Source of the DNA: Psychrobium sp051201665
GTDB lineage: Bacteria > Pseudomonadota > Gammaproteobacteria > Enterobacterales > Psychrobiaceae
NCBI RefSeq assembly: GCF_051201665.1
Contig: NZ_CP179210.1
Location: 3,906,001-3,970,000, forward strand
Reading direction: 5' to 3'
DNA: 64,000 nt
Part shown: positions 44,675 through 52,771 of the stretch, one piece after another
How the letters are laid out: every line of letters begins with the position of its first letter
Position numbering within the stretch: position 1 is the stretch's first letter
The notes under the pieces: model-generated
Database searches by the model: none
The model's input: the letters and a program-made list of their open reading frames with translations, nothing else
What the model was told of the DNA's origin: nothing
Position numbers and translations under genes: made by a program

Positions 44675-45859
44675 TTAGTCCATGATCTTAGCAACAACAC
44701 CAGCACCTACTGTACGGCCACCTTCACGGATAGCGAAACGTAGACCTTCGTCCATTGCGATTGGGCAGATTAGCTCAACAACAAACTTAAGGTTATCACC
44801 TGGCATTACCATTTCTACGCCTTCTGGAAGCTCTACAGCACCAGTTACGTCAGTTGTACGGAAGTAGAACTGTGGACGGTAACCTTTGAAGAATGGAGTA
44901 TGACGACCACCTTCATCTTTGCTTAGTACGTATACTTCTGATTCGAACTTAGTATGTGGAGTGATTGTACCTGGCTTAACAAGTACTTGACCACGTTCGA
45001 TGTCTTCACGCTTAACGCCACGTAGAAGAACACCAACGTTCTCACCAGCACGACCTTCGTCAAGAAGCTTACGGAACATTTCAACACCAGTACAAGTTGA
45101 CTCTGTAGTCTCTTTGATACCAACGATTTCTACTGCGTCACCTACGTTAACGATACCACGCTCAACACGACCAGTTACAACTGTACCACGACCTGAAATT
45201 GAGAATACATCTTCAATTGGTAGTAGGAATGGCTTATCGATGTCACGCTCTGGCTCTGGGATGTAGCTGTCTAGTGCTTCTGCAAGCTCAACAACTTTAG
45301 CTGGCCAGTCACCTTCGCCTTCTAGGGCTTTAAGTGCTGAACCTTGAATTACTGGTAAATCATCACCTGGGAATTCGTATTCTGAAAGAAGTTCACGAAC
45401 TTCCATTTCTACTAGCTCTAATAACTCTTCGTCATCAACCATGTCACATTTGTTCATGAATACGATGATGAAAGGTACGCCAACCTGACGTGAAAGCAAG
45501 ATGTGCTCACGTGTTTGTGGCATTGGACCATCTGTAGCAGCAACTACTAAGATAGCGCCATCCATTTGAGCAGCACCAGTGATCATGTTTTTAACGTAAT
45601 CGGCGTGACCTGGACAATCTACGTGAGCGTAGTGACGTGATGGAGTATCGTACTCAACGTGAGAAGTAGAGATTGTTATACCACGTGCTTTCTCTTCAGG
45701 AGCGTTATCGATTTGATCGAATGCTTTAACGTCGCCGCCGTAAGTTTCAGCAAGTACTTTAGTGATTGCAGCAGTAAGAGTTGTTTTACCGTGATCGACG
45801 TGGCCAATTGTACCAACGTTTACGTGCGGTTTTGAACGGTCAAATTTTTCTTTAGACAC
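44675..45859 (-). CDS. tuf: Elongation factor Tu
   Basis: 394 aa. GTPase motifs are GHVDHGKTT (P loop, about residues 19-27), DCPGHADYV (about 81) and NKCDMVD (about 136). The C-terminal domains include GRGTVVTGRVERG. Delivers aminoacyl-tRNA to the ribosome. Last gene of the str operon (rpsL-rpsG-fusA-tuf), 56 bp after fusA. A second tuf copy, common in the group, is not in the window. Confidence 0.98.
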   Translation of the reverse strand: MSKEKFDRSKPHVNVGTIGHVDHGKTTLTAAITKVLAETYGGDVKAFDQIDNAPEEKARGITISTSHVEYDTPSRHYAHVDCPGHADYVKNMITGAAQMDGAILVVAATDGPMPQTREHILLSRQVGVPFIIVFMNKCDMVDDEELLELVEMEVRELLSEYEFPGDDLPVIQGSALKALEGEGDWPAKVVELAEALDSYIPEPERDIDKPFLLPIEDVFSISGRGTVVTGRVERGIVNVGDAVEIVGIKETTESTCTGVEMFRKLLDEGRAGENVGVLLRGVKREDIERGQVLVKPGTITPHTKFESEVYVLSKDEGGRHTPFFKGYRPQFYFRTTDVTGAVELPEGVEMVMPGDNLKFVVELICPIAMDEGLRFAIREGGRTVGAGVVAKIMD

Positions 45860-45915
45860 GAGAATTACCTTTTATTGTGTTATACCAACCTCTGTGAGGT
45901 CGGCTATAAAGTTAT

Positions 45916-48012
45916 TTATCTTTTTCCTGATACAACAGCATCAGAAATGTTTTTTGGCGCTTCACTGTACTCAAAGAATTCCATTGAGTACGAAGCACGG
46001 CCCTGAGTCGCAGAACGTAGCGCGGTTGCATAACCGAACATCTCCGACAAAGGAACCTTAGCGAATACTAGTTTGATACCAGCAACGCCATCTTCCATTC
46101 CATCAATCATGCCGCGGCGACGATTCAAGTCACCAACAACATCACCCATCCAGTCTTCTGGTGTGGTTACTTCAACCTTCATCATCGGTTCAAGTAACAC
46201 AGGGCTTGCATCGAGTGCGCCTTGTCTAAAGCCCATCGAAGCTGCTACTTTAAAAGCAACTTCATTAGAATCTACATCATGATATGAACCATCAATAAGG
46301 GTGACTTTTATGTCAAGCATCGGGAATCCGGCAATAACACCTTGATTCATCGATTCAAAACAGCCCTTATCAACAGCACCGATGTATTCCTTAGGAACAG
46401 AACCGCCTACAATTTCATTAACGAATTCATAGCCAGCACCAGTTTCTTGAGGCTCTAGTTTCAGCACGACATGGCCATATTGGCCTTTACCACCAGATTG
46501 ACGTACAAACTTACCCTCTGCCTCGACAGAACTGCGGATAGTTTCACGATAAGCAACCTGAGGTTTACCGACATTACAATCAACGCCGAATTCGCGCTGC
46601 ATGCGATCTACAATAATATCTAAATGTAGTTCACCCATACCAGAGATGATTGTTTGACCCGTTTCCGCGTCAGTTTCAACTCTAAATGAAGGATCTTCAG
46701 CCGCTAGTTTACCTAACGCAATCCCCATTTTCTCTTGGGCGGCTGTTGTTCTTGGTTCAACAGCAATCGCAATAACAGGTTCAGGAAACTCCATGCGTTC
46801 CAAGATGACCTTATGGTCTGGATCACATAGTGTGTCTCCCGTTGTTACATCTTTAAGACCAATGGCGGCGGCGATATCGCCCGCTCGAACCTCAGTGATC
46901 TCATTTCGATCATTAGCGTGCATTTGCACGATACGGCCTAGACGTTCACGTTTCTGTTTAACAGAATTGTAGACGTGAGCACCAGACTGAACAACACCTG
47001 AGTAGACGCGTATGAAAGATAACGTTCCCACGAATGGGTCGGTAGCAATCTTAAATGCTAATGCAGCAAAAGGCTCATCGTCACTTGATGGACGAACAAC
47101 TTCGTTGTCGTCCATATCAACACCAGTAATGGCTTTAACTTCGGTTGGCGCCGGTAGGTATTCAACAACAGCATCAAGTACTGCTTGAACCCCTTTATTT
47201 TTAAACGCCGAACCACAAGTGGCGAGTACTATTTCGTTTGCTAGAGTACGTTGGCGAAGACCAGCTTTAATCTCTTCTTCAGAGAGCTCGCCTTCTTCAA
47301 GGTATTTATCCATCAATTCATCGTTAGCTTCTGCCGCGGCTTCAACTAACTCTTCACGAAGCTCTTCTGCACGATCCTGTAGATCAGCAGGAACATCTTC
47401 GTAAGTGAATGTGGCACCTTGATCAGCCTCGTTCCAGTTAATGGCCTTCATTTTAATGAGGTCAATAACGCCTTTAAAGTCTTCTTCTGTGCCGATATTC
47501 AAATGCATAGGTACACAAGTAGCACCTAAACGATTACGAATTTGTTCAACAACAACTTCAAAGTCTGCGCCCGTGCGGTCCATCTTATTAACGAACACCA
47601 AACGAGGTACTTCGTATTTATCAGCCTGACGCCATACGGTTTCAGACTGTGGTTCTACACCAGATGCACCACAAAACACGACTACAGCGCCATCTAGAAC
47701 ACGTAATGAACGTTCAACTTCAATGGTGAAGTCTACGTGTCCAGGAGTATCAATGATATTGATACGGTGTTCTTTGAACTGCTTGTTCATCCCAGGCCAA
47801 AATGTCGTCGTCGCAGCAGACGTGATAGTTATACCACGTTCCTGCTCTTGCTCCATCCAGTCCATCGTCGCAGCGCCATCATGTACTTCACCGATCTTAT
47901 GAGAAAGACCAGTGTAGAACAATACGCGCTCGGTTGTCGTTGTTTTACCAGCGTCAACATGGGCAACAATACCGATATTTCGGTACAGTTCAATTGGGGT
48001 AGTGCGTGCCAA
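45916..48012 (-). CDS. fusA: Elongation factor G
   Basis: 698 aa from a TTG start at 48012, giving MARTTPIELYRNIGIVAHVD, the universal EF-G N-terminus. AGGGA lies seven bases upstream of this TTG. An in-frame ATG at 48051 or 48045 would add about 11-13 residues not found in the family. GTPase motifs are AHVDAGKTTTTERVL, DTPGHVDF and NKMDRTGADF. GTP-driven translocation on the ribosome. Confidence 0.96.
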   Translation of the reverse strand: MARTTPIELYRNIGIVAHVDAGKTTTTERVLFYTGLSHKIGEVHDGAATMDWMEQEQERGITITSAATTTFWPGMNKQFKEHRINIIDTPGHVDFTIEVERSLRVLDGAVVVFCGASGVEPQSETVWRQADKYEVPRLVFVNKMDRTGADFEVVVEQIRNRLGATCVPMHLNIGTEEDFKGVIDLIKMKAINWNEADQGATFTYEDVPADLQDRAEELREELVEAAAEANDELMDKYLEEGELSEEEIKAGLRQRTLANEIVLATCGSAFKNKGVQAVLDAVVEYLPAPTEVKAITGVDMDDNEVVRPSSDDEPFAALAFKIATDPFVGTLSFIRVYSGVVQSGAHVYNSVKQKRERLGRIVQMHANDRNEITEVRAGDIAAAIGLKDVTTGDTLCDPDHKVILERMEFPEPVIAIAVEPRTTAAQEKMGIALGKLAAEDPSFRVETDAETGQTIISGMGELHLDIIVDRMQREFGVDCNVGKPQVAYRETIRSSVEAEGKFVRQSGGKGQYGHVVLKLEPQETGAGYEFVNEIVGGSVPKEYIGAVDKGCFESMNQGVIAGFPMLDIKVTLIDGSYHDVDSNEVAFKVAASMGFRQGALDASPVLLEPMMKVEVTTPEDWMGDVVGDLNRRRGMIDGMEDGVAGIKLVFAKVPLSEMFGYATALRSATQGRASYSMEFFEYSEAPKNISDAVVSGKR

Positions 48013-48095
48013 AATAGTTTCCCTTAATACTGCAACGTTTTGCATATGCAAAACAAACGTAGTCGACTAATTGAATCAGCCAACTACTTAATTTA

Positions 48096-48566
48096 TTACC
48101 AGCGGTAATGAGCGAATGCTTTGTTAGCATCAGCCATACGGTGTACGTCTTCACGTTTCTTAACTGAAGCACCCTTGTTATCAAGAGCGTCAACTAATTC
48201 ACCAGCTAGGCGTTGAGCCATAGATTTTTCACCACGCTTACGCGAGAACTCAACTAACCAACGCATAGCAAGTGCGTTACGACGTACAGGACGTACTTCA
48301 ACCGGTACTTGGTACGTAGAACCACCAACACGGCGAGATTTAACTTCTACCGTTGGGCACACGTTTTCAAGTGCGATTTCAAATAATTCAACATGGCCTT
48401 TACCTGATTTCTCAGCGGCGATGTCTAGTGCACCGTATACGATTTTTTCAGCAGTTGATTTCTTACCGTCAACCATTACGATGTTTACGAATTTTGCCAG
48501 GATCTCTGATTTAAATTTAGGATCTGGAAGGATTTTTCGTTGACCTATGACGCGTCTTCTTGGCAT
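48096..48566 (-). CDS. rpsG: 30S ribosomal protein S7
   Basis: 156 aa. MPRRRVIGQRKILPDPKFKS and the C-terminal KKREDVHRMADANKAFAHYR are typical of S7, the primary binder of the 16S rRNA head domain and, in E. coli, a str operon repressor. Confidence 0.98.
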   Translation of the reverse strand: MPRRRVIGQRKILPDPKFKSEILAKFVNIVMVDGKKSTAEKIVYGALDIAAEKSGKGHVELFEIALENVCPTVEVKSRRVGGSTYQVPVEVRPVRRNALAMRWLVEFSRKRGEKSMAQRLAGELVDALDNKGASVKKREDVHRMADANKAFAHYRW

Positions 48567-48648
48567 CTTAATTCTCCAATGTGTTCAGGTTACCCCAAAA
48601 CAGGTTAATACTTAGTTTCGTTTGCTTGGCCTTACTGTCGGAGATCTA

Positions 48649-49023
48649 TTAAGCCTTAGGCTTTTTAGCACCGTATTTAGAGCGACCTTGACGACGATCA
48701 GCTACGCCAGAACAATCTAATGTTCCGCGAACTGTATGGTAACGAACACCAGGTAAATCTTTAACACGACCACCGCGGATTAAGATCACGCTATGCTCTT
48801 GTAAGTTATGACCCTCACCACCGATGTATGAAGTAACTTCGTAGCCGTTAGTTAAACGAACACGAGCAACTTTACGTAGTGCCGAGTTAGGTTTTTTAGG
48901 TGTAGTAGTATATACACGAGTACATACACCACGACGTTGTGGACAAGCTTCTAAAGCAGGTACGTTTGTCTTAGATACCTTCTTTGTACGAGCGTTGCGC
49001 ACTAGTTGATTAACTGTTGCCAT
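48649..49023 (-). CDS. rpsL: 30S ribosomal protein S12
   Basis: 124 aa. MATVNQLVRNARTKKVSKTN, the TTPKKPNSALRKVARVRLTN loop and GVRYHTVRGTLDCSGVADR are present. Residues linked to streptomycin sensitivity (Lys in PKKPNS and PGVRYH) are wild type. First gene of the str operon. Confidence 0.98.
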   Translation of the reverse strand: MATVNQLVRNARTKKVSKTNVPALEACPQRRGVCTRVYTTTPKKPNSALRKVARVRLTNGYEVTSYIGGEGHNLQEHSVILIRGGRVKDLPGVRYHTVRGTLDCSGVADRRQGRSKYGAKKPKA

Positions 49024-49107
49024 TATAGCTCCTAGTTAGTTGAATTCAGCTTAGTTGCCTAAGCCAGTTAGGTGAAAAATCTATCCCCATAAAAATAGGG
49101 ACGCGAA

Positions 49108-49136
49108 ATTCTATGCTCATCACAGCTAATAGTCAA
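49108..49136 (-). promoter_or_regulatory. str operon promoter upstream of rpsL
   Basis: On the minus strand: TTGACT, 17 bases, TAGAAT, then TTCGCGTCCC. Near-consensus with a GC-rich discriminator, 85 bases upstream of the rpsL start. Confidence 0.85.
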
Positions 49137-49270
49137 GAAATAACCAGTTTTAGGCGTGAACGGGATCGTATTTTTGGTTATTTGATCGTATGGGTAATTT
49201 CAAATTTATCTCGCACCTGAATCAACTCTCTGTTAGCTTTAAGCTTCTTAAGATTTAGATGGGGTAAATC

Positions 49271-49696
49271 ATGAAGCACAAGACAGGTGGCTGTGCGTGT
49301 GGGCAGGTAACTTATGCTTATACTGGCGAGCCTCTTAATACTGTTTTCTGTTATTGTAAACAATGTCAATTACATACAGGTTCAGACAAGTGGTTTGGCG
49401 TATGGGCTCACAAAGACAACTTTACATTTACCAAAGGCATGCCTTCAACCTACGTGCGTGTTGGTGATTCAGGTCAAAAAACTCGGTACAACTTTTGTCA
49501 AACTTGTGGTGTGACTGTCTGTGCAGAAATAGAAGTTGGTAATTTCTATTCAATTTCAGCCTCAACATTGGATGACCAAACAGGCTTGAAACCTGCAATG
49601 CTTATTTATACCGCTTATGCACCTTCTTGGGCGACGTTACCGGAAGGCATTCCTAATTTTGATATTTTGCCGCCCTTTTTGACAGAACATTTATAG
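49271..49696 (+). CDS. GFA (glutathione-dependent formaldehyde-activating enzyme) family protein
   Basis: 141 aa with the Mss4-like zinc fold. Cysteine sets are CACG (about residues 8-11), CYCKQC (about 28-33) and CQTCGVTVC (about 78-86). Such proteins bind zinc and sometimes glutathione; few have a proven enzymatic role. It lies alone on the plus strand between the str operon and the scramblase-like gene, in the segment separating rpsL from rpoC. Confidence 0.85.
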   Translation: MKHKTGGCACGQVTYAYTGEPLNTVFCYCKQCQLHTGSDKWFGVWAHKDNFTFTKGMPSTYVRVGDSGQKTRYNFCQTCGVTVCAEIEVGNFYSISASTLDDQTGLKPAMLIYTAYAPSWATLPEGIPNFDILPPFLTEHL

Positions 49697-49725
49697 CAAT
49701 AGCTCTATGATAAGACTTAAACATC

Positions 49726-49745
49726 AAGGCGATATTAGTCGCCTT
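49726..49745. terminator. Terminator-like hairpin shared by convergent genes
   Basis: AAGGCGA and TCGCCTT around a 6-base loop, followed by T-rich sequence on the plus strand. The ancestral stop of the scramblase gene (49735-49737) lies in its loop. Confidence 0.6.
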
Positions 49746-50445
49746 TATTTTCAAAGTGTACAAAATCAATTAGAAAAACCACACCCAATATAAACGCCTT
49801 TACTGAAACATCCGCATTTTTAGGAAAAAGCACCCCAAAGTTATACCAATTGCATTACGTAAGTGATCTTGTTGTGCGTAGAGAAAATCAGCAACGCCAT
49901 TTTAGTTAATTTTAACAAGTACAAGTGGGCAAATATTTAATGCAATTGGTATTATCTGCATCGCTGAAACTTTCCTTCATAAGGCCGCTCCATTTCTTTG
50001 TTATCTTCCCTACTTCTCGATCGCGCTGCATAATATTAAATGTCCATGGTTTGAGAAGTGGCCCCTTAAGTGTAAATAACTCTTTGCCGGACGCATCATA
50101 TAGACAGTAATGTTTGCTAATGATCGAAAACTTCTTCTTCACAACACCCAATACCTTATTACTTTCATCATAGACGGTTACTTCTGGGAATAAGAAACGA
50201 AAAGGTCGCACGACGCTCATCACTTGATGTCCACTATTATTTAGAATCGCTAATTCAAAAGGACGATTGGCTTTTAGAAACTGCCTAGCGCACCAAGATC
50301 CTTTCCGCTCAACCGCAAAATAAAGTTGATTACCTTGGCTGTCCACAATCGCATATTTATTCTTAGTTTCGAACCCGGTGATTATTTCGCCCCATTCTTT
50401 TTGCTGCCTCACCATAAGTTGCGAATGATTAATAAGCTGCTCCAT
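49735..50445 (-). pseudogene. Phospholipid scramblase-family gene split by repeat element copy 5
   Basis: The intact 5' part encodes a beta-barrel scramblase/LURP-type protein (MEQLINHSQLMVRQQKEWGE... LKGPLLKPWTFNIMQRDREVGKI, KKWSGLMKESFSDADN). The frame then enters the repeat and stops at 49912, adding only TNCIKYLPTCTC. Beyond the repeat (49735-49840) the lost C-terminus is still present: FGVLFPKNADVSVKAFILG, then VVFLIDFVHFENKGD. Removing the 108-bp element and one TTA duplicate gives exactly 600 bases, a 199-aa protein of normal family length. It has probably lost its C-terminal hydrophobic helix and function. It lies 18 bp after the penicillin-acylase-like gene. Confidence 0.9.
49844..49951 (+). 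mobile_element. MITE-like repeat, copy 5 (108 bp, internally deleted)
   Basis: Both ends are intact, flanked by TTA (49841-49843 and 49952-49954). A 49-bp deletion between two GC dinucleotides removed the central hairpin. One substitution (ATTACG for ATTAAG) is seen near the left end. It is inserted in the minus-strand scramblase-like gene. Confidence 0.92.
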
Positions 50446-50463
50446 CTATAACACTCCTTTGAT

Positions 50464-52650
50464 TCAAATTAGTTTCTTGTACTGACCATTTTGCCAAGCT
50501 TTTAATTCACTACGATACCATGGTGATAGAAAGTTATCTGAAGGACCACCAGCCACTGACGTATGTAACACAGAATCATTCATTTGAGTCACAACACGAA
50601 TCGTTGGTGCAAAACTCGTTTGTCGGTTAGCGCTGCGATATATTTGCCCTTGACTTGGCGTTGCCCTGCCGCCTCGCAATGAAATTGGGGATGTTGTAGC
50701 CCCCATCCATTGAGGCAATTTTTCACCTAGTAAGATATTAACAAAACTCAATTTGTTCTCTTCTCCCCAACTAGGTTTGAGACAATGTTGTTCAATGTTA
50801 AGGAATGCACTTTCAAAGCATTCCTCTTGAGAAGCACCTTGATACCATGCTGAGTCATTATTCAAGAGTACTTGGTCAAACTGCTGGTAGAAATCAATGA
50901 ATATTCCCGTCTCCTGAGTTAGATAGCTTCCTACTTTATTGGAGAATCCATAGTTTTTATTGGCAAATACGATATGACGTAATTCACTGTAGAACGCTTC
51001 AAACACCACTGCGCCTTTGGACTTGAGATCATAGCAACAATCCCAGTTTTCCAAGATTATAAACAGCGCATGATTGCCATGAGCGACTCTCAATAGCGGT
51101 AATAAAATATCTAAAAATTGACGAGCCTGCTTGGAGTGCACATCCAGCTGAATTTTCTGATTGCTGGATATATCATGTTGAGGTTCTTCTTCAATTAAGT
51201 CTGCTATACGCTGTGCACGATAATCTCCCATTGGCATATTAATAGGCGAGAAATTTCCAAGATGATTGAGATCTTGATTGGCTGTTACGATGTAGTTTGA
51301 CTCGGGGTTATAAGATCTAGGTAATTCTTTAGCGTCGACAAAGCCTTGCCAATCATTTTCACTATACCACCCTAGCTGTGGTGTGAACCCATTCCATCCG
51401 TTAGTACGCAATGGCATTAAACCCGACATTTGATAACCAATATCACCTTTCTTATCACAGACAACCCAATTCCACGCTGATTCGACTTGCCCAAGGGTAG
51501 CCAACGCAGCTCGAGTATCATCGACAGTAAACATTTTGATGGCGGCATTTAGTGATGCTGCGCCACTTTGAGCACCGCTCCACTTGGTCGATAAGTAGTA
51601 ACCATCGACGCAAGGATCACCACTTAGCACGCCATGATGATTATCATAAAATGTTACTAGATGATCAGCAGATTTCTTACGCTTGATAATTTCCTCTCTT
51701 ATCTGAAAATCACAGCGGATACCATCCCGAAGATACTGACCACTTTTACAATCCTCAATCCAGCTATCTACACTATCCATGAATGCATAAGTTACTCCCC
51801 AAGCCAAATCGTTACTACGACCAATAACCGCACCAGGCAACCCTGGCATGCCGAGACCTTTAACACGATTTTCACCATATTCGAGTAGTTGTTCACACCA
51901 CACATTAGGTAGTCGATTAACTTCAAGGTGCGGGTCGTTTGCGAGCATAGCTTTACCACTCTGTGTTTTATTACCGCTAATCACCCAATTATTTGAAGCC
52001 ATCATTCGCGGTAAAACACTGTTCCATAAAACGTGTGATGGAATAATAGAATTTTCGAGAGAAATTTTACTGAGCAAGTCGAGATCGATGTCCTGCTTAC
52101 TAAGCGGGAATAACTCTTTCAAGAGGTCGATTTCAATACCCGCTTGAACGCACTCAACGAAAAAATGCTCAATTTCTGTCTGCGATTGCGCTAACGTAAT
52201 ATAGCCAGTCATACGTGAGATCAATATTGAGTCTTCTATAGTCCACGGTTCATGTTTATAACCTAATGCCTTGAGCATCGACCAGTTTTTTTGTTTTATT
52301 CCCTCATTTACGCCGTCACAATAGTGTTGACACATAGACTTTGTATAGGGAGCGAGCTTATCGATTTCATCGGTTACATTGTTATGCCAATTGGCTTTAC
52401 GAAAGAACGTGTCTATCTCAAGATTCACTTGAGTGTCTTCTAGTAACTCACATAGTCTACCTTGGCCGATGATTCGCATTAATAGCAGTTGGGTATAACG
52501 GTCATTGGCATGGGCATAGCCGCTGCCCCATAGTAGCGAACCAAGGGACGGTGCCTTAACATTCATAACCCCATGTTCGTTACGGAATATAACTAATTCA
52601 ATAGGTGCCGATGTGGGTAATTTAATCTTCCGTGATTTGAAAATGGACAA
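50464..52650 (-). CDS. Penicillin acylase family (Ntn-hydrolase) protein
   Basis: 728 aa. The precursor should be cut before Ser219 in MMASNNWVISGNKTQSGKAM, making that serine the beta-chain N-terminal nucleophile. Following motifs ANDPHLEVNRLPNVW, PGLPGAVIGRSNDLAWGVTY and the later ESAWNWVVCDKKGDIGYQMSG are typical. An obvious Sec signal peptide is missing (start MSIFKSRKIK), unlike classical periplasmic acylases, so it may be cytoplasmic. Likely an amidase acting on N-acyl compounds such as acyl-homoserine lactones or peptides; substrate unknown. Probably co-transcribed with the scramblase-like gene. Confidence 0.85.
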   Translation of the reverse strand: MSIFKSRKIKLPTSAPIELVIFRNEHGVMNVKAPSLGSLLWGSGYAHANDRYTQLLLMRIIGQGRLCELLEDTQVNLEIDTFFRKANWHNNVTDEIDKLAPYTKSMCQHYCDGVNEGIKQKNWSMLKALGYKHEPWTIEDSILISRMTGYITLAQSQTEIEHFFVECVQAGIEIDLLKELFPLSKQDIDLDLLSKISLENSIIPSHVLWNSVLPRMMASNNWVISGNKTQSGKAMLANDPHLEVNRLPNVWCEQLLEYGENRVKGLGMPGLPGAVIGRSNDLAWGVTYAFMDSVDSWIEDCKSGQYLRDGIRCDFQIREEIIKRKKSADHLVTFYDNHHGVLSGDPCVDGYYLSTKWSGAQSGAASLNAAIKMFTVDDTRAALATLGQVESAWNWVVCDKKGDIGYQMSGLMPLRTNGWNGFTPQLGWYSENDWQGFVDAKELPRSYNPESNYIVTANQDLNHLGNFSPINMPMGDYRAQRIADLIEEEPQHDISSNQKIQLDVHSKQARQFLDILLPLLRVAHGNHALFIILENWDCCYDLKSKGAVVFEAFYSELRHIVFANKNYGFSNKVGSYLTQETGIFIDFYQQFDQVLLNNDSAWYQGASQEECFESAFLNIEQHCLKPSWGEENKLSFVNILLGEKLPQWMGATTSPISLRGGRATPSQGQIYRSANRQTSFAPTIRVVTQMNDSVLHTSVAGGPSDNFLSPWYRSELKAWQNGQYKKLI

Positions 52651-52721
52651 ACTTAATTCCTATTTTTTTTAATTATTTAGGCTAATACTAGCCTACTTTA
52701 GTCAAACAGCGGACATAAAAA

Positions 52722-52750
52722 AACCCGATGAAATAATCATCGGGTTTTTT
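52722..52750. terminator. Terminator after rpoC
   Basis: AACCCGATGA and its inverse complement around a 5-base loop, with A-rich and T-rich flanks. It lies 22 bases downstream of the rpoC stop. Confidence 0.9.
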
Positions 52751-52771
52751 ATGCATCAACTCATTAGTTAA

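Noticed and set aside
49178..49369. Minus-strand 63-codon ORF upstream of rpsL
   Set aside because: It overlaps the GFA gene start in antisense and has no ribosome binding site or homologous features.
4826..49951. Repeat family as a CRISPR array, tRNA-like gene or riboswitch
   Set aside because: Copies are dispersed, have terminal inverted repeats and target duplications, and interrupt genes in either orientation.
49912..50445. Complete 177-aa scramblase-like protein
   Set aside because: Its last 12 residues are translated from the mobile repeat and the real C-terminus is found beyond it.
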